The notes under the pieces: generated by a model
Database searches by the model: none
What the model was told of the DNA's origin: nothing
The model's input: the letters and a program-made list of their open reading frames with translations, nothing else
Assembly (NCBI GenBank): GCA_002245135.1
Contig: NGBS01000003.1
Span: forward strand, 248,001 to 312,000
DNA: 64,000 nt
Direction: 5' to 3'
From: Proteromonas lacertae
Taxonomy: Eukaryota; Sar; Bigyra; Opalinata; Proteromonadidae
Shown: piece after piece, positions 21,226-31,605 of the stretch
How the letters are laid out: each line of letters starts with the position of its first letter
How positions within the stretch are numbered: the stretch's first letter is position 1
Position numbers and translations under genes: made by a program

Positions 21226-22368
21226 TTAAATTAGGCTTGACTTGATTCTTTTTGATTTTTGATTTATTCTTATTGACATTTCATCCATTTCATTTTTTAT
21301 GAATGTAGGACAAAGCTTATTTAGTTCAGGATTGAGATGTCTGGTATGTCTATTATACGCATATTTTGATTCTATAGTAGTTTGTGTTATATCTGAATGA
21401 CATGGAATATTGTGTATTTCCAAACATGATACTTTTAATGGATTAGCTATAACATACTTTCTAGCATGTCCATTTTGAGTTTGACAAGATATATTAATTT
21501 TAAACATATCAATATCAGTTAATTTCATATCTTTGTCATGTTTATACTCAACAACAGTGTTAGAAGGTGGGAACACTCTTCCATGCAAAAAATATACATC
21601 AAATAAAGGAAGTTTTGAGAATAATTCATCATAATTCTTTCCAACAACTGGCCAAAGAATCTCATCAAAATCCAACTCCATTATATAATTAGATACTTCT
21701 TGATATTTATGAAAACAATGATTTAATTTCCACACTTCACCATAATATCTTCTTTTCCATATTTCTTCCATCGTTTCATTATACCTATTCGTTTCTAATA
21801 TTCCATCATTTACATAATACTCTAATACTTTCATTACTTCTGGAGTGGAACTTACATAATATGTTACTATTTTTGACACTCCAAAAGCCTTCATTGATTC
21901 AATATGTTGAATTAAATAAGTCACTCTATTAAAATTTACTAAAACCGGCGAACAAACAACATATTTATATTTTTCTTTAACAGGATTTGGAATATCAATT
22001 TTAACATCATCTAAAACAACATAACTAGGTTTTATTTTAGATGATAGGTTGATTCTTACATTAAAGTAAAAAGAATCAATATTGTTAGATTTTATAAACT
22101 CAGCAAAACACTTTATTTGTTTATTTTCATATATATAATAACAACTATTAAAAGTTATGTTCCGCAGAGGAGAATATCCATGTAGTAATATATGCGAAGC
22201 TTCTTTTTTATAAAACACTCCATTTATATATGAATTTTGATTTATTTTGTAAAATGGAATATCAATGAAGTTAGTTATGATATTTCCTCTTACATATTCT
22301 TCATTCATAAAATATATAATTAATATAATAAGTATGATATATATAAGAAGATATCTCTTCATATACAT
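21226..22368 (-). CDS. GT92-family glycosyltransferase (DUF23)
   Basis: Intronless, 380 residues. Residues 4-19 form the signal anchor. The GT92 pattern is clear: VVCSPVLVNFNRVTYLIQHI, then KIVTYYVSSTPEVMKVLEYY, EVWKLNHCFHKY and the metal-binding IMELDFDEILWP, which contains the DXD-type acids. A conserved GRVFPPSN-like segment and a late Cys-His rich block follow. GT92 includes galactosyltransferases acting on core fucose in animals and arabinogalactan enzymes in plants. This is the last gene of the island; 1.2 kb of non-coding sequence separates it from the right copy of the flanking repeat's parent gene. Confidence 0.8.
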   Translation of the reverse strand: MYMKRYLLIYIILIILIIYFMNEEYVRGNIITNFIDIPFYKINQNSYINGVFYKKEASHILLHGYSPLRNITFNSCYYIYENKQIKCFAEFIKSNNIDSFYFNVRINLSSKIKPSYVVLDDVKIDIPNPVKEKYKYVVCSPVLVNFNRVTYLIQHIESMKAFGVSKIVTYYVSSTPEVMKVLEYYVNDGILETNRYNETMEEIWKRRYYGEVWKLNHCFHKYQEVSNYIMELDFDEILWPVVGKNYDELFSKLPLFDVYFLHGRVFPPSNTVVEYKHDKDMKLTDIDMFKINISCQTQNGHARKYVIANPLKVSCLEIHNIPCHSDITQTTIESKYAYNRHTRHLNPELNKLCPTFIKNEMDEMSIRINQKSKRIKSSLI

Positions 22369-23582
22369 ATTTCATTTAATATCCAATATTTATCTTATCA
22401 CGATTATTATTTTTCTTATTATAAAATAGTACTAATAAAGTCTTCTTACCTTATATTATAAAAAATACCTTCACTCTCTTATAACCTTCATAACCTTAAG
22501 TATTAGTAAAAATTAAAGCTTATGAGTATCTGGTTTATTTTTATATCCATTAACTATAAATTGATAAATATCAGTAGTATGAAAAAATAAAATTGGATAA
22601 TTTTGAATTAATTAATAATTTTTGTTAATTATTCTCATTATTTTATCTACACTTCATAATAAATATAAATATTGACAAATGGATTATTCTCCCCTTTCAT
22701 TTAGACACTATTCAGTTTTGAAAGAAATCTAGTTAAAAATTTGATTATATCTTCATCTTAATCCTCCTATCGCTTACAATAATTTTTTGTGATTTATTAA
22801 ATCGATTACAAAATCATATGCTGCTGTAGTAATTTGATAAAATGAAAAGATAAATCAAATAGAAACGGTTATACATTTTTTTTATTAATTTGATATCTAA
22901 TGATATGAAAGATAGTCAAATATAATAACCCAACAAAAATAATTGTTAGATAAATATCTATTATTATCCTAATAATACATTTTTTGTGTAGAAAAAGTAG
23001 ATTTAGATGAAATTAAAAGGAGCAATTAAAGTAATTGCAAAATAATATTGTACAAAAATAATTACTCTCCGTATATAAGCAATATAATCGGTTGTACAAG
23101 TAAAGAGAAAATAAATTAGCTAATCTTTTTTAACTGTTAATTAAAATTAAAAATATAATATCAACAGTATTAATTATAATATATGTTTGCATTTTTAATA
23201 GAATTATATGGAGTATTTCTAATCTGTTGAGATATATTCTTACCAATCATTCTGCATATGAATTTATTTTTTAAAACGACATATTTCAATCATTTATTAG
23301 CTTATACCCTTTAATTAACAAGTAGTATGTATAATCTATCCTCACTTTTAATTTTTGATTATTTCTCATTTAAATGTCATTTAGATTATCTATTGTAAAA
23401 CCTTCCTCAATAACAAGCTTACCCATTTTTAAGATTAATCCTAACATATTTGTATAAATTGATTCTGTTACTTATAAATTCAATGATTTTATTTAACGAA
23501 ATACAACATCAATTAGATATATAGAGATGTTTTATAATTGTTCCAAAATATTAATTCGTTTCAATTTCGTTATTTTATAAAA
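22369..23582. other. Long AT-rich intergenic region
   Basis: The longest non-coding stretch outside the palindrome. All frames are closed by frequent stops and I could assemble no exons from GTAT..TAG pairs. It contains no recognisable gene relic, RNA gene or tandem repeat. It separates the glycosylation island from the intact gene that carries the right copy of the bordering repeat. Confidence 0.7.
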
Positions 23583-24712
23583 ATGTCTCTTAAAATCTTA
23601 GAGAAAGAAGAAAATGCTTGGAGAAGAATAGAACAGAAATCTTAGTATTGTAATACTTATAATGTGGTTAGTTTTTTTAGGAAAAGATATTACATTCCCA
23701 ATATTGAGTTAGATCATGAACCATATTGTCCAGAAAGAACATTATTGAGTAAAATTGAAATGAATCGATATTATCGAAATCCATTACTACATGAACCAAC
23801 AGCTCAAGATAAATTCTATAAACAAGTATAATAATGATGTGATATATTTACAATAGAAAGTGTTAGATAATCCATTAGAAAATAGTGATATATATGGTAT
23901 AAAAGACAGTGAAAAGAGTTATCATGCTCCTCCTGACTTAAATCCTCAAAGTTTCGGATACAGACCAGGTGAAGGAGGTCATCACTTTGATGCACTTACA
24001 TTATCCGTTAAAAAGCCAAAACAGAAGAAATTACCTGCTGAACCAGATGGATTATTATCAGCTGCAAGATTAAACACATTACTTCACTCCAAAGTAAAAA
24101 CAAATCAATATACAGGTGATCCTCATGAATTAGAATTATTATTACGTGCTCCAAGTGCTAAAGCAATGTCTGATATAACTTGTAAACCACATAAACCAGT
24201 ATAAGAAATATTGTTATTATTATTAGACATATGAAGAATCTTTAGAAGATCCAATAGTTCAAAAAGAATTTGAAGATACAGTAATACCTCCAAAGATAAT
24301 CAAAAATGGAACATTAACTCCAATTGAAAAATCCAAGAAGAAAAACAAGAAAGAGTTGTATTTAAAAGAATTAGAATCTGGTTTTGATAATACAATGTAT
24401 ATCAATAGTTATATATATATATATAGATGTCATACACATCAAATTCGTCAAAATAGTGCTCCAATATTAACTAGACAAAAGCAAATCAATAACAAAGAGA
24501 AATATGCGAAATTGGCGGCTAATAAATTAACCACAACTTTATGCACAGAGAAGATAATGACAGATGATATATTAAAGACAATGTTTCCTGATACTATTGA
24601 TAGATATAAGAGAGAAGATGAGGGCAATCATAGAGAATATTTGTGTAGAAGTGTTGTACATACTACTACTCCAAGACCAATGAGAAAGAAACTGTTTGGA
24701 TCAAAAGAGTAA
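23583..24712 (+). CDS. Unrecognised protein of about 330 residues; parent of the left fragment at 7533
   Basis: Five exons with introns of about 27-31 nt. Exon 1 starts at ATG 23583 (MSLKILEKEENAWRRIEQKS); the first intron is read as 27 nt ending GTGGTTAG, since the next AG would create a stop. The protein is basic, with GYRPGEGGHHFDAL, KKPKQKKLPAEPDGLLSAAR and a C-terminus rich in Lys and Thr ending KKLFGSKE. There is no membrane segment, signal or known domain. Small basic non-globular proteins of this type are common in axonemes, but that is only a guess. A 245-bp internal piece is duplicated 16 kb to the left. Confidence 0.6.
23804..24048 (+). repeat. Right copy of the 245-bp direct repeat bordering the glycosylation island
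   Basis: Matches 7533-7777 with two mismatches and the same orientation, offset 16,271 bp. Here the segment lies inside an intact gene (end of exon 2, intron, most of exon 3), so this is the original and the left one the derived copy. Sequence identity stops abruptly on both sides. Confidence 0.92.
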
Positions 24713-24886
24713 ATTAATGTAATGTATAATTTATATTTATTTATGTTGCGTATTTTTTTTTCATTGTTGTTATTAATAATTCGTTGATAAAATACAATTA
24801 TAATTAGGGATTAATGAGATAATTAGTTTTTCTTTTAATCATCTCAAACCAAGCAGTCAAACCTTTTTTGCATTTTTGTTTTTTAT

Positions 24887-26252
24887 ATGGAATCAGAAGA
24901 TGAACAAGTATATATTTTATTTGATTACATTAGGTTCGTGTACGCTTTGTTACAGATATTGAAAAATACCAAATTAGTGAAGGTGAATTATCAATTCCTC
25001 TTAGTTTAACAAGAAAAGGATTATCAGAAATTATAAACCAATTGAAGGAATTAGATCCTCCAGTTCCTTTTGATTTTTTGCTTGAAGACCAATTAATTCG
25101 ATCTTCTCTTCAAAAATTCATAACAAAGAATAATATATCTACAGAAAATGTATTGAATATAAAATATTTCCCATTAATTCAAAGACCTGAAGAAAACAAG
25201 ACCAAAAATGAACCAGAGTGGGTAAGTTGCGTTTCTGCATCTCAGTCCTGGTTTTGTACTGGATGTTATGATAATATATTGAGATTATATAATGAAAATT
25301 TTGAAGGTATAATTGAATTGAACGATCATTCTTTACCAATCAAATCGACTGAAATGAGTGTAGAAGATGATGATAATACAATCTTATTATTCAGTGGTTC
25401 ACAAGATCAAACAATATATGTATATCAATACAGTAAAGAGACTAAGTCAATAACAGCAAAGAGTAATTGTAAAGGACATAAAAGTAGTGTAGAAAGCTTG
25501 TCATATTCAAACACTTGTAAATTATTAAGTGGTGGATTTAATGGTTCAGTATGTATTTGGGATATTAATAAAACCAATTCAAATCAAATGGAAGAAGAAG
25601 ATGATGATGATGAAGAAGAAAAGAAAATTAAAAAACAAAAATTGAATGATAATACAGATTCTTCAACATTAAATGAAATAATAGTATATATATATATATA
25701 TTTATTTATTTATTTAAAAAATAGTCTCCAATTTGTACTCTAAATGGTCATACAGACAATATAAGTAGTTGTGAATGGTATGATAATGATAAAGTAATAA
25801 CAGGAAGTTGGGATCATACACTCTCAACTTGGGATATAGAAACAACTGGAACAATTAATACATTTCGATGTAACAAACCAATATTAAGTTTAACATATAA
25901 TAAAGAGAATAATATTATACTTACTGGACATAATGATAATGAAATAAGAATGTGGGATATTAGAAATAAAGAAGATTATACTAAAAGACATTTTAAAAGT
26001 CATAATGGTTGGATTTCTAGTGTGAAATTTAATGATGTTAATAGTAATTATTTCTTTTCTTGTAGTTATGATGGAAGTATTAAAATATGGGATGTTAGAG
26101 GAAATACTCCATTATACACAATAAATGTTGGTGGAAACGATGAAGATGTGAAATTATTGTGTGGATATTGGAAAGATGATAAAACTATATTGAGTGGTGG
26201 TAGTGATTGTAAAATAAGTAGTTATCATATTGATTTTTCATTGAATATGTAA
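24887..26252 (+). CDS. YTM1: Ribosome biogenesis protein WDR12/YTM1
   Basis: Three exons; introns at 24908-24933 (26 nt) and 25684-25724 (41 nt, TA-rich). The N-terminus VRVRFVTDIEKYQISEGELS followed by PLSLTRKGLSEIINQL and PVPFDFLLEDQLIRSSL is the NLE ubiquitin-like domain that binds the AAA-ATPase Rea1/midasin. WD40 repeats follow (LNGHTDNISSCEW, TGSWDHTLSTWDI, SGGSDCKISSY). An acidic insert, EEEDDDDEEEKK, lies between the second and third repeats. The protein works in the nucleolus in the PeBoW/Nop7 complex during 60S subunit maturation. About 435 residues, normal for the family. Confidence 0.9.
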
Positions 26253-26333
26253 TAATTTGTTTTGTTTCTGTTATTTTTGTAAAGATATTTTCTTTTACTG
26301 TAATTGACATGTAATAAAATGGTAATTTAAAAA

Positions 26334-27233
26334 ATGAGTTGTTTTTTACCAATTACTGAGACTTTTGAGAGTTGGTGGGTATTCTGTAAATCTGCATATT
26401 TAGAACGTATGAATATTAAGATATAATTGATAGCTTCCTTACTTTGTCATTCAAGGCAACCAAACTATAATAGAGCTCATATAAGACTTTTACTAAGAAC
26501 CAATGATGTGAAAATACTAAAATATTCCTTATCATATCTACATTCACAAATATTTTGTATTCTATATTTATATATACATTAGCAAGTTTAAATCAAGGTC
26601 AATTTGTGGAAATGGGAATAATACCCCCATTAATATCATTAATATCAAATACAAATCCAGATATTTACACTGCTGCTTCTAAGTTACTTTCAAACTTAGT
26701 TCTTTGTATAAATGAATATATTTATATATGATATAGTTCGTGATGGCAATAAAAATATTGTTAGAGAAAATGGAGGAGTGGATATATTAATCAATTGTTT
26801 GAACAATACCAATACAGAAATAATAGTACAATCCCTCCAAACTTTGTACAATATTTGTAATGAATCTAATATTGCTTATTTATTCTCAAAAGGATATATT
26901 AATATAATTCAATCATTAATCATCCATATAAATCCTCATATTTCCTTCGCATCTTTACAAGTTCTTTACACTGCATTTATTGATTCACCAAATAGATTGT
27001 ATTCAGTAATTGATCCAACATTTTTTGATAGTATCGCTACATTGATTATGATACATCATAATGATGAAAAAATATCAACATTATTAAGGAAATTAATTAT
27101 ATTTTTAAACAGAGATCCTTTGATGAGGAGGTTAATATATGAATCTAGGATAATTGACACTGTTCATGTAATTTACTCGGAAATGAATAATACAAGTAAT
27201 TGTTTATTCGTTTCAATAAATCGTTTGTTTTAA
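26334..27233 (+). CDS. Armadillo-repeat protein
   Basis: Four exons joined through introns of about 27, 26 and 31 nt; ATG at 26334. The product, about 260 residues, consists of helical repeats: PPLISLISNTNPDIYTAASK LL-type and GGVDILINCLNNTNTEIIVQ are classic armadillo units, ending with a segment that has RRLIYESRIID. There are no other domains. ARM proteins are adaptors in transport, cilia and signalling; nothing here points to one. The 25-amino acid N-terminus before the repeats is Cys/Trp containing. Convergent with the K/E-rich gene downstream, stops 112 bp apart. Confidence 0.7.
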
Positions 27234-27345
27234 ATGAAATTTTTTTTTTTTTTGAAAGATTCTTTATTTTGGTGAGTGTAAAAACACGAAATAATTTTTA
27301 AAAACGTATATATTAGTTTATATTAATAATTATATTATTTATTTA

Positions 27346-28960
27346 TTAAATTAATTGAGATAATCTCTTATTAATATCACCTTCATCAATACCAAACAAT
27401 TCTCCAATGTATCTAAACATCTTTCCAATAAATGGATCACTTAATGCTTCACTAGACAATTTACTTATTATATTAAATATAATCTCTTCATTAATTTCAA
27501 CTCCATCTTGTAAACATCTTTTAATATACTCAGCAACAAACGCAACATTAATTGGCCATAAAGTATTACGTTTAGGAAATGAGAGTATAATAAATAACAA
27601 TAATCTTTTATACATAATAATCTGTTTGAAAGATGATTGAATTAATAACAATCTTCTTCTCTCAACATCATTTCTTATTACTTTAATTGATTCCATTGGA
27701 TCTTTGATTGGTGGAAGATTATCTAATTCCATATACTTATATTGATTCACTAAATTTCTATTGTGTTTTATATATTCTAATTTCTTTGTCATTACATCAT
27801 TTATTTTGGATTGTAAATGCGGTAAATCTTCTCTCATTCTTAAGAGCTTTTTATCTGCAGATTGAATTGGACTATACATTAAATTATTATTATTATTATT
27901 ATTATTTCTCTTTCTTCTTCCTTGTTTTATTGTCTCTAAGTTTTTTCTTCTTCTTTCTTCTTTACCTTCTCCTTCTCTCACTTTATCTTTATCTTTTTTC
28001 TCTTTATCATTCTTCTTATTATCTTCTTCTTTATTATTATCATCTTCATCATCTTCACTATCATCTACATCTTTCTTCTTCTTTTTGTCTTTATCATCAA
28101 ACTTAGGAATTCTATAAAACTCATTCTCTCTTCTAATAATATTATTTTCTTCATATAATTCAACCACTCTTGAATCAATATTATCATATAACCACTTACT
28201 ACATATTCCTACATATGGTGTAATATCATATAAAATATCTTCTATTATTGAAATATCAGGATATCTTATATTTTCTTCATCTTCTTCATCATCATAGTAA
28301 TAATTCTCAAATATTTTTTTATCGTTTATTATTTGTGCATAATTTGTAAGTGATAATAGAAATAAAGGACAACTGTTTTCTTTCATATTTCCATAGGATA
28401 AATATATTGGAACTGGAGCTTCGTAATCATTACAAACCGATTTAATTTCTTTGGATTTATTAACTTCAGGTAGAAATTCTTCAATATGTGGAGGGATTAA
28501 TGGTTCTATTTCAGGTGGATGATGCAAATCAGGTAATACAGCACCAGATTTTGTAGCTTTTACTCTTCTATTTGATTCGTTAATTGCTAAATTCAAATAT
28601 CTATGTCCACTGTTACTAATAAAAAAAATATATAAATCATGTGATATACAAGTTGTAACGCTTTTGCCTTTGATATAGATTTGCTGTAGATTTTACAATT
28701 TTTATTGGTGTTTGATTTAGTTCAGCTTCTTTAGCTTTCAATTCTTGTTTCCTTTTTTCATCAAGTCTCATTTTTCTCTTTTGAACAGCCTTTTGTTTTA
28801 CAAGCATTTCCACATGGCTAATATCCTCTACTCTACCAACTGGTTCATATGGTGTTTTAACTCTATTGCCAAGTAATAAATCAGGATCTCCTAGACACAC
28901 ATAAGGCGTGAGAAGATCGCAACTTCTTCCACCTACCTTATTTTTGTTTAAAAGTGACAT
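27346..28960 (-). CDS. Unrecognised K/E-rich nuclear-type protein
   Basis: Two exons, intron about 33 nt near 28610-28645; ATG at 28960. About 520 residues. The first exon carries a coiled, basic segment (VQKRKMRLDEKRKQELKAKE). The second has a Pro-rich start, a globular region, then a long Lys/Asp/Glu/Asn low-complexity block (around 27880-28090, including a run of eight Asn) and a helical C-terminus (SFPKRNTLWPINVAFVAEY, then AEYIKRCLQDGVEINEEI). No domain recognised. The Asn codons AAT are repeated in tandem. Lysine-rich acidic stretches suggest a nuclear or cytoskeletal protein, but this is inference only. Confidence 0.6.
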
Positions 28961-29117
28961 ATAAAAATAAAATTCGTTATTAATTTGAAAGAGTTTGAGA
29001 TAATCAAACCTACATAATTTCTTTTCTCTCTTTATTTTCTTACTAATTTTGTTTTATCATCCAAAAACAACATAGTTTAATATTTTATTATCTATTAATT
29101 CTTGTAACAACTTTTAT

Positions 29118-30537
29118 TTAATATGGTTCACAAGGATGACGGAAATCTTCACCAGCGTATTTAACACCTCCACTTTCCATTAACATCTCTTCAATTCTCA
29201 ATAATTGGTTATATTTAGCTAATCTTTCACTTCTGCAAGGAGCTCCAGTCTTAATTTGTCCTGTAGCTAAACCAACAGCTAAATCAGCAATAAAACAATC
29301 TTCAGTTTCTCCAGATCTGTGACTAGCCATAACACCCCAACCAGCTTGTTTAGCCATCTTTACAGCTTCAATAGCTTCAGTTACACTACCAATTTGATTC
29401 ACCTTTAATAATAAAGCATTGCATGATTTCTTCTCAATACAGTCTTTAACACGTACTGGGTTGGTAACTAATAAGTCATCACCTACAATTTGTACATTTT
29501 CTCCCATATCTTCAGTAATTGTGTGCCAACTGTCATAATCATCTTGATCATAAGGATCTTCGATTGAAACGAAGGGATATTTCTCTACAAACTCTTTATA
29601 CATTTCTAATAACTCTTCTCTTGTTTTTTGTTGACTTCCATCATTATCCTTTGTTTTGAAGTCTAAATCGTATTTTTCTAATTCTTTCATCCAGAATTCT
29701 GATGCTGCTACATCCATAGCTAACTTCACTTTACCTGTATAACCAGCTTTTTCAATTGCTTCAACAATCATATCTAAACCTTCAAATGGACTTTCAATTG
29801 GAGGGGCAAAACCACCTTCATCACCTACATTAATAGCATCTTGACCATGCTTGGCTTTAATTACATTCTTTAAATGATGATATGTTTCACTGGCCATTTT
29901 CATAGCTTCTTTAAAGCTACTAGCACCTACTGGCATAATCATGAATTCTTGCATAGCACACTTGTTACCAGCATGTGATCCTCCGTTGATGATATTGAAT
30001 GAAGGTACTGGCATGACGAATGTCTTGTTACCAGCTAATTGAGCGATGTGTTGGAATAATGGAACACGTTTTGCAGCAGCCCCAGCACGACATACAGCTA
30101 ATGATACACCTAAAATGGCATTGGCTCCTAATTTTGATTTGCACCAACCATAATCGTTTTGAGTACCATCAATTTCTTGTACCATAAAGTTATCAATCTT
30201 TTCTTGTTCGATTGGGTTCATTCCAAGGATCTTTGGTCCAATGATGTCGTTTACATTTGCAACGGCTTGGGCTACACCTTTTCCCATGTAATCATCACCA
30301 CCATCTCTTAATTCTAAAGCTTCATAAATACCAGTTGAAGCACCACTAGGTACTGATGCTCTGAAGTATCCTAATTCAGTCTTTACATCGACCTAATATA
30401 TTAAATAATAGATTAATGCAAATATACTTCAACAGTTGGATTACCTCTGCTATCAAAGATTTGACGAGCCTATTGGAAGTATAAAGAAAGTGGCACTATA
30501 CACGAACAGCTAATATTGTAGTGTCTTGAGCAGGCAT
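29118..30537 (-). CDS. ENO: Enolase
   Basis: Glycolytic 2-phosphoglycerate dehydratase in the cytosol. Three exons: [12 protein letters not shown], then [14 protein letters not shown], then the rest, separated by introns of 32 and 35 nt; this early-intron arrangement leaves a single large third exon. Conserved blocks are all present: [47 protein letters not shown] and the catalytic [17 protein letters not shown], with [20 protein letters not shown] near the end. About 435 residues, the usual length. GC content and codon choice look higher than in neighbours, as expected for a highly expressed gene. Confidence 0.97.
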
Positions 30538-30670
30538 GATTAAATGCAAAAGAATAAAATATGAAACGAATCGTTACAAGAATGTTCTATGAAAAACTAT
30601 TCGTTTCAACTCCCCAAAAATAACAACTAGTTTTTTATTTTTGAATAAATATATATAATTATAACTACGA

Positions 30671-31501
30671 TTACAAATCAACTAGACTTTTCACCTTCTT
30701 CCTCTTCTTATCACCCTTTTTATGAACTTTTATTGTTGTTTTAAATGTATCATCTGTTAAATCTTTATCTAAACTAGTTTTCTTCTTCTCTTCCTTTCCT
30801 TCTTCATCATTATTATTTTTATCTTTATCTTTATTGAATAAATTATCTACATTAGCAAAGAAATCATCATCACTTTCTTCACCATCTTGTTTTTCACTTT
30901 CTCTTTTAAATAACTTATCCAATTCAGCTTGTTCTTCTTCTGTCAAACTTAATTCACTCTTCTTATTTTCATTTTCCATATATGCATCAAATACATTGTC
31001 TTTACCTTGATCCCTTTTTGCGTTTATCGCTTTCATTTCGTCTATTCGATCATGTTGATCCATTTCTATTCTTGATTGTAATGTCCTGTTCTCTAATGCA
31101 ACCATTGTATCTGTGTCTGCTTCATCTAATTTTTTCACTTCTTCTTCTTCTGCTTTTATTCTTTCTCTCCATAATTCAAAATTCCTTGTTGCACCAAATT
31201 CTACTGTATAATCACCATGCTCTGGATCTGTTCGAATTGCAAATATTGCTCTACAGTTTTCACATTTAAAATAAAAACGGTAGAGCTTAATTCCCTTATA
31301 ATCATACCCTTCTATTTGTTCCATTTTTGTATTAAATTTCGTACCTTTGTACATGAATTCACCACATGTAGAACACTGTACGTTCATAGGAAGCATATTA
31401 GTCACAGTAACAAGTCTTGTTCTTTCTCTTTTTATTTTTACTATTTTTCTATAATCAAAATCCCAAGGAATATATTTATTTAAGACTTTTCTTTCACCCA
31501 T
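30671..31501 (-). CDS. YJU2: Splicing factor YJU2/CCDC94 (CWC16 family)
   Basis: Single exon, 276 residues. The N-terminus MGERKVLNKYIPWDFDYRKI and the Cys pairs VQCSTCGEFMYKGTKFNT..FKCENC match the CWC16 zinc-binding fold of YJU2. The C-terminal third is acidic and lysine-rich. YJU2 joins the spliceosome before the first catalytic step and stabilises the branch helix. Together with the very short introns here, it is one of the few spliceosome components in the window. It is divergent from CFAP210, with 104 bp between the two ATGs. Confidence 0.92.
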   Translation of the reverse strand: MGERKVLNKYIPWDFDYRKIVKIKRERTRLVTVTNMLPMNVQCSTCGEFMYKGTKFNTKMEQIEGYDYKGIKLYRFYFKCENCRAIFAIRTDPEHGDYTVEFGATRNFELWRERIKAEEEEVKKLDEADTDTMVALENRTLQSRIEMDQHDRIDEMKAINAKRDQGKDNVFDAYMENENKKSELSLTEEEQAELDKLFKRESEKQDGEESDDDFFANVDNLFNKDKDKNNNDEEGKEEKKKTSLDKDLTDDTFKTTIKVHKKGDKKRKKVKSLVDL

Positions 31502-31605
31502 AATGAATTAAAATGCAAAAAAGAATATAAAAAAGAATTTGGCTCGGTAAATTACATATTTATTGACAAAAAATTACTGCCCGTTTTTTTTAAGTTTTCA
31601 AAATA
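31502..31605. promoter_or_regulatory. Shared divergent promoter region, YJU2 / CFAP210
   Basis: Only 104 bp separate the two start codons, so it must hold both promoters. It is AT-rich with T-runs and a TTTATTGAC-like segment but no recognised element. Confidence 0.4.

Noticed and set aside
7533-24048. Glycosylation island as an integrated giant-virus segment
   Set aside because: FkbM, HtrL-like and glycosyltransferase genes occur in giant viruses, but there are no viral core genes (capsid, polymerase, helicase), all enzymes have Golgi-type anchors and several carry host-type short introns.
27708-28106. Plus-strand frame of 132 codons (Tyr/Leu/Ser-rich) opposite the K/E-rich gene
   Set aside because: It is the antisense of the Lys/Asp/Glu low-complexity block; composition explains the open frame.
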